From: an uncultured Vicinamibacterales bacterium
Lineage (GTDB): Bacteria > Acidobacteriota > Vicinamibacteria > Vicinamibacterales > UBA8438
Length of the DNA stretch: 64,000 nucleotides
Direction: 5' to 3'
NCBI GenBank assembly: GCA_958295905.1
Contig: OY282382.1
Coordinates: 1,054,001 to 1,118,000, forward strand
Shown here: one piece after another, positions 1-8,969 of the stretch
Layout of the letters: each line of letters begins with the position of its first letter
Position numbering within the stretch: position 1 is the stretch's first letter
Translations under genes and position numbers: made by a program
Notes under the pieces: model-generated
Told to the model about the DNA's origin: nothing
The model's database searches: none
The model's input: the letters and a program-made list of their open reading frames with translations, nothing else

Positions 1-1
1 C

Positions 2-215
2 CTGTGCGTCGACCAACGGGCTTGTCTCACAGCGGAACCGATGCGCTGGACCACCGATGAACTTGACTCACTGTTCTCCAACCTGGCTCCGCGTGCGTTA
101 CAGTCCGGTTTGCTCCCCACGCTGCTCGCCGACTTTCTCGATACCGCGGTGCTGGCGGGTACGGAATCGACCTCGTACGTCCGAGCGATAGTGCCGCACA
201 TCGTGCGTGCCCTAC
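2..215 (+). pseudogene. Giant sacsin-type ATPase gene, 5' fragment A
   Basis: An open frame enters from the left window edge and runs to the first insertion sequence. It encodes residues such as TSYVRAIVPHIVRAL. Joining position 215 to 1677, which removes the IS and one copy of the CTAC target repeat, continues the same frame as RALREALLDEHRPL. This is therefore an upstream part of the gene whose later parts lie at 1673-4377 and 5835-8954. The true start is outside the window. No domain can be recognised in these 71 residues alone. Confidence 0.8.
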
Positions 216-1672
216 CAGCCCGTGGTGAAAGTCGGCGTCCAGGGATCGACAGGGCGGCCCCCATGTACTACACTGGCGGGCATGGCAATGGGCACGGTGC
301 GCGACGACGGGTCGCAGCAGTCGATGTGGGTCGCGACGGCGGATCTGTCGCAGAGTGCGGGGCATCCGTTCTACGAGCGACTGAACCGGATTCTGGAGGC
401 GGCAGGGTTCGACGCGTTCGTCGAAGGCCTGTGCGCGCCGTTCTACGCGGTGATGGGCCGGCCGAGTCTGGCTCCCGGACGGTACTTCCGATTGCTGCTC
501 ATCGGGTACTTCGAAGGGCTGGACTCGGAGCGGGGCATCGCGTGGCGCGCGGAGGATTCGCTGAGCATGCGGGCGTTTCTGCGTTTGGCGGCGCCGGCGG
601 CGCCCCCGGACCATTCGACGATTTCGCGGACGCGTCGGCTGTTCCCGGTGGAGACCCATCAGGCGGTGTTCACTTGGGTGCTGGAGCAGTTGGCGGGGGC
701 GGGCTTGGTTGCGGGGAAGACGTTGGGCGTCGATGCGACGACGCTGGAGGCGAACGCGGCGATGCGGAGCATCGTTCGGCGTGACACGGGCGAGGATTAC
801 ACGGCGTTCCTGACCCGTTTGGCGAAAGCTTCCGGCATCGAGACGCCGACGGCGGAGGAGTTGGCGCGTTTTGACCGGAAGCGGAAGAAGAAGACGTCGA
901 ACAAGGATTGGACCCACCCCCACGACCCGGACGCGAAGGTCGCGAAGATGAAGGACGGCAGCACCCACCTGGCCCACAAGGTGGAGCATGCGGTGGATCT
1001 GGAGACGGGTGCGGTGGTGGGTGTGACGATCCAGGGGGCGGACAAGGGGGATACGGCGACGATGGCCGAGACCCTCGTGACGGCGACGGAGCAGGTGGAG
1101 ACGGTGTTGCCGGAGGCGGCGGGGGTTTCGGAGGTGGTTGCGGACAAGGGCTACCACAGCAACGAGACGATGGTGGATTTGGCGGCGGTGGAGGTTCGGA
1201 GCTACATTGCGGAGCCGGACCGGGGCCGGCGGAGCTGGAAGAACGCGCCGGAGGCTCGGGACGCGGTGTATGGGAACCGGCGCCGGATCCGGGGCAAGCG
1301 GGGCCGGCGTTTGCTGCGGCGTCGTGGCGAGCTGGTGGAGCGTCCGTTTGCGCACCTGTTTGAGACCGGCGGGATGCGCCGGGTGCACCTTCGGGGGCAT
1401 TCGAACATCCTGAAGCGCCTGCTGGTGCACGTCGCGGGCCTCAACCTCGGGCTGCTTCTGCGTCAGGCGATCGGCGCCGGCACGCCCCGCGGCCTGCGGG
1501 GCGGGGTGGTATCCGCCGTCTGCGGGCTGATTGGGCGGTTTGTGGGCCTGTGGAGCGGTCTGGAGCGGCTCTTGACGCGATTCCGGCCCAATTCGGCGCG
1601 GGTCGCCGCGCTATCGAGCCACCGGCCCCTTCAGCCAGCCATCTGAACACCGGGGACTTCTACCTCGGGCTG
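216..1672 (+). mobile_element. IS1182-like insertion sequence, copy 1 (1457 bp)
   Basis: The element begins with CAGCCCGTGGTGAAAGTC at 216 and ends with the inverted relative of that sequence (CAGCCCGAGGTAGAAGTC read on the minus strand) at 1672. It is flanked by the direct repeat CTAC at 212-215 and 1673-1676, a 4-bp target-site duplication. Its only gene is a DDE transposase. A second copy of the same length lies inverted at 4378-5834. The insertion falls inside a large gene and breaks it. The IS1182 assignment rests on my recognition of the transposase and is moderately certain. Confidence 0.9.
282..1646 (+). CDS. IS1182-like DDE transposase, copy 1
   Basis: The protein has 454 residues and catalyses transposition of the element at 216-1672. 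The N-terminal half carries the helical region typical of IS1182-type transposases (GYFEGLDSERGIAWR). Candidate acidic residues are in GVDATTLEANAAMRSIVRR and in VVADKGYHSN, with a C-terminal basic/glutamate region (GELVERPFAHLFETGGMRR). I chose the ATG at 282 because it lies just inside the left end and begins MAMGTVRDD; the frame stays open a little further upstream, but that stretch is the terminal repeat. The reading frame is intact and its product is the same as that of the second copy, so the element may still be active. Confidence 0.9.
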   Translation: MAMGTVRDDGSQQSMWVATADLSQSAGHPFYERLNRILEAAGFDAFVEGLCAPFYAVMGRPSLAPGRYFRLLLIGYFEGLDSERGIAWRAEDSLSMRAFLRLAAPAAPPDHSTISRTRRLFPVETHQAVFTWVLEQLAGAGLVAGKTLGVDATTLEANAAMRSIVRRDTGEDYTAFLTRLAKASGIETPTAEELARFDRKRKKKTSNKDWTHPHDPDAKVAKMKDGSTHLAHKVEHAVDLETGAVVGVTIQGADKGDTATMAETLVTATEQVETVLPEAAGVSEVVADKGYHSNETMVDLAAVEVRSYIAEPDRGRRSWKNAPEARDAVYGNRRRIRGKRGRRLLRRRGELVERPFAHLFETGGMRRVHLRGHSNILKRLLVHVAGLNLGLLLRQAIGAGTPRGLRGGVVSAVCGLIGRFVGLWSGLERLLTRFRPNSARVAALSSHRPLQPAI

Positions 1673-4377
1673 CTACGGGAGGCGCTGCTCGACGAGCATC
1701 GCCCGCTGGCGCCATCCGAGGTCCTCTCCCGAATCCTCTCCAAGACCCCCCCGGGCGCGCTTCTCCCTCTTCCGAAATCGGTCGTACGCCGGCGAGTATT
1801 GCAGGTATTGGCGTCGGTCCAAGCCGAGGTTCTTCCAATTCGAAACGAATGGTCCCCGCACCTGTCGGGCGCTGCCCTTTCGCAAACAGATCTCGGGGGG
1901 CTCCTCCACGGCCTCGAGCCGCTTCTCGTTGACGACAACGCCGACTTGGCCGATCAAGCCGCGACGGCCGCCCTGGGGATGCTCACGGGACACCAGATCT
2001 CGAAACTCGCGGCGGTCGCCGAGCTCGCGAACGTCAAGGTCCTCCGCGGTACGGACCCGGCTGGACAGGTCGTCGTGCTCTCGCTGGAAGCGCTCGTCAC
2101 CCAGGCCCAGGAACGGACTCCTCTTCCGGCATTCCCCTGACGCGCAACGCCTGCTGCGCACCCTGACCGACGCGCTGCCGGGCGTCGAGGCGATAATCGT
2201 CGCCGGCCAGACGGTAGAGCTCCTGAAGGAACACGGCAGCCCGCCTCTCATCGCCGCGAAGAACGCGTTCTTCCCGATCATCAACAAGTCGACCAGGTTC
2301 GGATCCGAAAGGGCCCGAGCTCACTTGCTGGAGGTCATGGCCGGGACCCGCACCGATGATCGGCAAGCGCTTCGCAGGCTGTGCGCTGGAACACCGGACG
2401 CGGGGCGGCCGGATGCGAAGCTCCATAGCCTCGATGGACTTGACGGGATTGAGCGCATCGTCCAAGGGGTTCTCGTCCATCAACCGAACACTTTTCTCGT
2501 CCCCTCTGACATCACCGCCGGACTTACTCGAAAGCTCGGCGAGTACATCGGGATCACGGATTTCGATGAGGCCAGCATCGAAGCGCTGTTCGAGAACTCC
2601 TTCGACGGAATCGCCCGACTCGCTCCCACCGAGCAAGAGCGGGACGCCATCCTTCGCCTGAACCTCTCCCCGCCGTTGCTGCGGCGTCTGCCGATCCACG
2701 TCCATTCCGACGGTGCCGTCGGCAGCGCCGAAGGGCTCTTCCTCGTGATCGATTGGCTCATTCCCGATACTCTGAAGGCTCACGTTCGAACCGTACGACG
2801 CTCCGACGACCCCGTCGCACGAAGGAAGCAGCAGGACATCGTCCTCCTCTGGTCGCCCAAAACGCAGATCCAAACGGCCCTGTCGCTCCCCGAGACACAT
2901 CGTTTCCAACAGGAAATACTCGATGCGCTCGCCGACGTGAACGACATTGATAGCATTGATGGCGGGCCCAAACTGGGCGAAACACCTTGGCTGCTCGTCA
3001 ACGACCTTCCCGTCTCGCCCGCCGACGTTCTCGACCTTCCGCCGCCGGTCGCCGAAGCCGTGCGGGCGCTGCTCCTGAACCATCCCGCTGCCCCCACCGC
3101 CCCCAATCCCTTCGCCACCGCCGACATGTTGCCGGCGGATGTCTCCAAGCACCCCGGTTTCAGCCGAATCCGCAAGCACCTGCTGCCGGACCAGTTTCGG
3201 TCCCTTGACGCCCTGGCGCGCAACATCGAACGCACGAAGCCTATCGGCCGCCTCGGAACCGCCGAGAACTATCCCGTCGACGTTTTCGCCGAGCTCGCCA
3301 ACGCGGACGCCGGTCTGACGCTGCCAGGCTGGCCTCTTCTGGCGGCTGTTCTGCGGGCGTTCGCGCATGAGCCCGGCTACCGCACGCACGTCGTACAGGT
3401 CGTCTCGTCCTTCAAGACATTCAAGACACCACAGACACCGAACCCCGTTATGGCGACTCGCTACCTCAACGCTCTGGCCAACTGCGCCGGACAGTCGGAG
3501 CCGCGACGTGAAGCCGCCCGCCGGGCCCACGAGTACGAATTCGAAGCGGTCGCCGCATGGCCCGACAAAGCGCGTAGGGCGGTGTTCGGCGCAACCCTCG
3601 TGCCGACCGCGGCCGGCGGATGGCGCCGCGGCAGCGAGGTCGTCGAGGCGGCCGACGGCGTGACCGAGACGCATCTCCTTGCAGCCGATTACGGTTCCAT
3701 GCTTCGGAGGCACCGACTCGAAGCCCTGCCATCAGTCACGCATCCTGTAGACTCCGACGCTGGAGATTCTCCGCCGCACGGTTCAGGCAGCCCCGCAGAA
3801 GACGACTTCTCCGAAATCGAAGCCTTGTGTGTTGAACGACATCGCTCGCTGCTGGAGGCGTGGCGGGGCAAGATTCCTTCGGACTTGGTGATCCTCTACC
3901 TCGGGCTCATTGGTCGCTATCCCGCGATCGAGCGACTTGCCGAGGAATGGCAGGCGGACGCGACCGCCTCCGTCGACGACCTGTGGCGCGAGCTCGATCA
4001 GCGTTTGCAGCCTGGCCTCGAGCCGGAGGACAATCCTCTGCGCAATCGAGTCGATGGGCGATGCTTTCGCATCACCGAGATCGGAGGTCTGTCGGTACCA
4101 GCGGTCGCCCTGTCGGGAGACCGCTTCGACGCACCGCTGGATCATGGTTTCTCCGGCCTTCTCGTGGGGAATACGCACAAGACGGCCAACGTCTACGCCA
4201 AGCGGTGCCTGATTCACTCATCCGACGGCTCCCGCAAGCTGCTCATCGACCTCGCCATTCGGGACATCGATTCCAACGGCTACTCCACTGCCGACGCCAC
4301 CGCCGCTTTCCGTCGCTTGGTGGAAGCCGTCGCAGTCGATTGCCTGTTACTCCGGGGAGATTCCGCAGCGCACCTAC
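1673..4377 (+). pseudogene. Giant sacsin-type ATPase gene, middle fragment B (frameshifted)
   Basis: This segment lies between the two inverted IS copies and continues fragment A in frame. It codes for about 900 residues that precede the ATPase domain. The text resembles the long repetitive regions of sacsin-like proteins (for example VIDWLIPDTL near 2750 and LLVNDLPVSP near 3000), but I assign no named domain. A frameshift lies at the four-C run at 2134-2137: the first frame stops at 2138-2140, and removing one C gives a continuous protein through PDAQRLLRTLTDALPG. The second frame then runs unbroken to the IS at 4378. The shift could be a true mutation or a homopolymer sequencing error. Confidence 0.8.
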
Positions 4378-5834
4378 CAGCCCGAGGTAGAAGTCCCCGG
4401 TGTTCAGATGGCTGGCTGAAGGGGCCGGTGGCTCGATAGCGCGGCGACCCGCGCCGAATTGGGCCGGAATCGCGTCAAGAGCCGCTCCAGACCGCTCCAC
4501 AGGCCCACAAACCGCCCAATCAGCCCGCAGACGGCGGATACCACCCCGCCCCGCAGGCCGCGGGGCGTGCCGGCGCCGATCGCCTGACGCAGAAGCAGCC
4601 CGAGGTTGAGGCCCGCGACGTGCACCAGCAGGCGCTTCAGGATGTTCGAATGCCCCCGAAGGTGCACCCGGCGCATCCCGCCGGTCTCAAACAGGTGCGC
4701 AAACGGACGCTCCACCAGCTCGCCACGACGCCGCAGCAAACGCCGGCCCCGCTTGCCCCGGATCCGGCGCCGGTTCCCATACACCGCGTCCCGAGCCTCC
4801 GGCGCGTTCTTCCAGCTCCGCCGGCCCCGGTCCGGCTCCGCAATGTAGCTCCGAACCTCCACCGCCGCCAAATCCACCATCGTCTCGTTGCTGTGGTAGC
4901 CCTTGTCCGCAACCACCTCCGAAACCCCCGCCGCCTCCGGCAACACCGTCTCCACCTGCTCCGTCGCCGTCACGAGGGTCTCGGCCATCGTCGCCGTATC
5001 CCCCTTGTCCGCCCCCTGGATCGTCACACCCACCACCGCACCCGTCTCCAGATCCACCGCATGCTCCACCTTGTGGGCCAGGTGGGTGCTGCCGTCCTTC
5101 ATCTTCGCGACCTTCGCGTCCGGGTCGTGGGGGTGGGTCCAATCCTTGTTCGACGTCTTCTTCTTCCGCTTCCGGTCAAAACGCGCCAACTCCTCCGCCG
5201 TCGGCGTCTCGATGCCGGAAGCTTTCGCCAAACGGGTCAGGAACGCCGTGTAATCCTCGCCCGTGTCACGCCGAACGATGCTCCGCATCGCCGCGTTCGC
5301 CTCCAGCGTCGTCGCATCGACGCCCAACGTCTTCCCCGCAACCAAGCCCGCCCCCGCCAACTGCTCCAGCACCCAAGTGAACACCGCCTGATGGGTCTCC
5401 ACCGGGAACAGCCGACGCGTCCGCGAAATCGTCGAATGGTCCGGGGGCGCCGCCGGCGCCGCCAAACGCAGAAACGCCCGCATGCTCAGCGAATCCTCCG
5501 CGCGCCACGCGATGCCCCGCTCCGAGTCCAGCCCTTCGAAGTACCCGATGAGCAGCAATCGGAAGTACCGTCCGGGAGCCAGACTCGGCCGGCCCATCAC
5601 CGCGTAGAACGGCGCGCACAGGCCTTCGACGAACGCGTCGAACCCTGCCGCCTCCAGAATCCGGTTCAGTCGCTCGTAGAACGGATGCCCCGCACTCTGC
5701 GACAGATCCGCCGTCGCGACCCACATCGACTGCTGCGACCCGTCGTCGCGCACCGTGCCCATTGCCATGCCCGCCAGTGTAGTACATGGGGGCCGCCCTG
5801 TCGATCCCTGGACGCCGACTTTCACCACGGGCTG
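4378..5834 (-). mobile_element. IS1182-like insertion sequence, copy 2 (1457 bp, inverted)
   Basis: This is the same element as at 216-1672 in the opposite orientation: left coordinate and length mirror exactly, and the encoded transposase is the same. It is flanked by CTAC at 4374-4377 and 5835-5838. Both copies chose a CTACGG target, in each case spanning a Leu-Arg codon pair of the same host gene. The intact flanking repeats and continuous host frame show two independent insertions, with no inversion of the segment between them. Confidence 0.9.
4404..5768 (-). CDS. IS1182-like DDE transposase, copy 2
   Basis: This is a 454-residue transposase with the same sequence as the copy at 282-1646. 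It starts at the ATG at 5768, 66 bases inside the left terminal repeat of the inverted element. The same DATTLEANA and DKGYHSN motifs are present. The match between the two copies points to recent transposition within this genome. Confidence 0.9.
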   Translation of the reverse strand: MAMGTVRDDGSQQSMWVATADLSQSAGHPFYERLNRILEAAGFDAFVEGLCAPFYAVMGRPSLAPGRYFRLLLIGYFEGLDSERGIAWRAEDSLSMRAFLRLAAPAAPPDHSTISRTRRLFPVETHQAVFTWVLEQLAGAGLVAGKTLGVDATTLEANAAMRSIVRRDTGEDYTAFLTRLAKASGIETPTAEELARFDRKRKKKTSNKDWTHPHDPDAKVAKMKDGSTHLAHKVEHAVDLETGAVVGVTIQGADKGDTATMAETLVTATEQVETVLPEAAGVSEVVADKGYHSNETMVDLAAVEVRSYIAEPDRGRRSWKNAPEARDAVYGNRRRIRGKRGRRLLRRRGELVERPFAHLFETGGMRRVHLRGHSNILKRLLVHVAGLNLGLLLRQAIGAGTPRGLRGGVVSAVCGLIGRFVGLWSGLERLLTRFRPNSARVAALSSHRPLQPAI

Positions 5835-8800
5835 CTACGGCAGATTCTCGACAGGGCGTGTAGCGTCGACCAAGCGCTGATCGAGGAGACCAAGCGCCTC
5901 TTGCGCGAGCGATTGCCGATGATACTCGCCGAGATGGCCCTTCCGCTAGGATCCTGTTGTAGTGAAGCGCTACGACGGTATCACGGCGAGGAGAGCAGGC
6001 TCAATCGCCAAGCGCACCCGCCCGGCCGCGAAGCCGGAAGCTTGGCCCGGCTCAAGCAAGACCTTTGGGACAGTCTCCGCAAGCCGGACGCCACAGATGA
6101 GCTGCTCTCCGCCGTAAGGACCAAGATCGGCGACCTCGGTTATTCCCCGACTCGTGTCCTCTTCGAGCTGTTTCAGAACGCCGACGACGCCTATCGCCAG
6201 CTTGACGAAAAGACGGAGAACGCCTGCTTCCTGGTGCAGTCTCTTCCCGGCGATCCTGGCGGCCTACGCGTGGTGCATTGGGGACGCCCGATCAATCACC
6301 TAGGATCCGATTCCGATGCCGGCCGTCGCCATGGTCGCGACCGCGACCTCCTCAACATGATGGTGATGAACTTCTCCGAGAAGAGGACTGACCAAGACAT
6401 GACCGGAAAGTTCGGGCTCGGCTTCAAGAGCGTCCACCTCTTGTCGGACAGCGTGGGAATCGCGAGCGGCTTCATCACGTTGCGCACGCGAGGCGCTTTC
6501 TTGCCGGACGAGTGGCCCACGGGAACCGAGGAGGCGAGGCGGCACGAGCATTCCAGCGGTCGGAAAGCAACCGTCATCGATATTCCTTTTTCGCCAAAGA
6601 CACCGGCCGACGTCGATCAACCGTTTCGTCGCGCCGCAACTTGGCTGCCGGTGTTCGCACGCCGAATCCGACAGGTCGAACTCGACGGCTGCGCGCGCCG
6701 AGTGAGTGTCCGTTGCACAGCGTCGGCGCTGTCCGGCGACGGCAACGGCATTGACGTTGTGGTCGTCACCGGGAGCCCGGCGGGGAAGCAACGCGCGTTG
6801 CGACTAGACCTCGGAAGTGGCTTCAACCTGTTGCTGAAGGTCGGGCGCGCAGGTCCCTGTGTCTTCAGGGGTGACCTCCCGCGCATCTGGAATCTCGCTC
6901 CGTTGGAAGAGGATCTGAGTTCCGGCTGGTTACTCAACGGTCCATTCTCCGTAGATCCGGGGCGGGGGCGCCTCGCCGGGTCGACTCAGCAGCGGCGGGA
7001 GCGGTTCGACACACTCGGCCCGGGACTCGCCGAGAGACTCCTGACGCTCCATGACCTCGTGGAGAGCGACTGGGTACGCGTCTCCAACGCACTTGAACTC
7101 GACGGCGGCGGACCGGATGCCCGGCGGCGCTTCTGGTCCGGACTCTTCGAAGTCATGAATCTGGACTTCGATGACCACCTCGCCAAATTTCTGCACAGCA
7201 AGGGTAACGGCTACAGCCGCCTCGCGGCTGATCGGTTCGTCGTGCCGACCCGTCTGCCGGAGCCGTTCCATAACCTCGTGCGCGCGTCCGAGGTGTCCCA
7301 CTACGCGACCGCGGCACTGGCCGCTGAAAACGTTCTCGATCGGGTACAAGACTGGCCTTCGGTGGTGTCCTTCAAGGGGCGCATCGTGCACTCCGAAGTG
7401 GCTGGGCAGTTGCGGAAGCTTGACTTCGAGGACCTTCGGCCCGTCGCTCTCCACGATGTCCTGAGAATGGAAACCGGAGACCAGAAGCGAATCGACGAGG
7501 CACTCGGAAGCCGGCTCGGAAAGCTCATCACTCCGAAGTCGATCGAGGGGGAGCCGCTTGGTGCTGAGCGCGATTTCATTCTCGACGTTGCGTGCCGGAC
7601 AAGTTTCCGTGCCCAGGACGAGACATGGCGCAGCGTCGGAAAACTCAGTTCGCGGCATGGTAGCGGCGATGACGAGATTCGGCATTGCGGGTTCGCACCT
7701 GAGAGTGCGCTGCTCCATTCGGACTACCGGGGCACCGCGCTTGAGTTCTTCAAGGTCGCCCGCGCCCGCTCGGGATACGACCCGAAGGTGCCACTTTTGC
7801 ATAAGTGGGCACGCCGCGCGAACGACGATAGCCGTCAGCGCGGAGTGCTCAGTTATCTCGTGCGCGGATATCATGGACGGTCACTGGCGGAGGCCATACG
7901 CGGCGATCCTCCAACCTGGGTGGGAAGGGATGTCGACTTCTTGCTCCGCCGAATTGTTCCCGATTGGCCGGAAGAAGACAAGAATATACTGTTGATTAGG
8001 CTTGGCGATCACAATCGGCTTGTCGTTCAACCTGAACCAAGACGGACCGTACTACCGCCGGACACCGCCGGATCGATCCTTGGAAAAATCCACGACTGGT
8101 GGCTCAGCGTCAAAGATGTCGAAGCGGGGGCTTACGCGACGCGCGTGTATCCGGAGTCTTTTTCAGCCTCGCGGCTTCGGAAGGACGACGATCGTGAAGC
8201 GTGGTTCACCATGTTCGCCCTCGCCTGCTACCAATTGTTTGGCCGGACGCAGGATACTCAACATCGCCGGTTCATCGAAGACGGAACGAGCCAAGGGTGG
8301 TGGCGGAAACTCGCGGAATCCCAGCCACCTGACGACTATCGGCCTTGGCTCGAGAGCCTTGAACGTTGGAGCGAACCGGATCAGAACGATCAGACCTTTC
8401 TTCTCTGGAAGCGTACACTGGTGGATCTGTACACGATCGCCCGCGGACTGAACGACTACATCGAGTTGATCCGCAGGTTGCCCGGCAGCCTCAGGGAAGG
8501 CTCCGGTTCATTGGACTTCATTCTTCGACCGGGTTCCTCGGCCGACGCTGCGCGCCTCGACGCCGACGCCGCGCCGCTCAATCGGTCGCTCGGCATCGGC
8601 GTGAACTGGCTGATCCGCGAGCTGGTGCGCCACGGGGTCTACCGCCGCGAGGACGAGGGGCTGCTGGCGCCCTGCTGCTGGGCGCCGACTCAGCGCGTCA
8701 GGAATTTTCTGAATACTCTCGGTGCGAACATCGACGAAAAGCCGGACCCCGCCTTGAGCAGAAGAATCTACGGCTTCGTTGTCGAACACATCGGCGGCGA

Positions 8801-8954
8801 TCGCGCTCGTTTCGACGGTGACTTCGATCTTCCCTTGCAGATCGTCAGCGGCGGCGGAGATCACCCGGAAAGACGCAAACGGTGGTTTGAAGAGGCCGGC
8901 CTCGAGGCGCCGAGTCCCTGGGACGCGCCAAGTGACGATGCGGACGACTCGTAA
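5835..8954 (+). pseudogene. Giant sacsin-type ATPase gene, 3' fragment C with GHKL ATPase domain
   Basis: This fragment continues the frame of fragment B after removal of IS copy 2 and one CTAC. It holds the recognisable domain, a Hsp90/GHKL-like ATPase of sacsin type. The N-box is VLFELFQNADDAYRQ (about 6155-6200), and the glycine-rich ATP lid motif is GKFGLGFKSVHLLSD (about 6403-6447). Some 800 residues of unassigned sequence follow to the stop at 8952-8954. The three fragments together make a protein of more than 2000 residues with the ATPase in the middle. Fragment C alone could give a roughly 1000-residue product if translated from an internal ATG such as the one near 5920. The helicase gene follows after 15 bases, so the two probably form one operon. 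Confidence 0.8.
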
Positions 8955-8969
8955 ACCGAACAGACGCCA

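Noticed and set aside
4620-5830. Long plus-strand frame across IS copy 2, upstream of the ATPase fragment
   Set aside because: It is the antisense of the transposase gene; its product is Arg/His-rich low-complexity text, typical of a shadow in GC-rich DNA.
216-5834. Composite transposon carrying a cargo gene between two IS copies
   Set aside because: Each copy has its own CTAC duplication and the DNA between them is simply the middle of the disrupted host gene.
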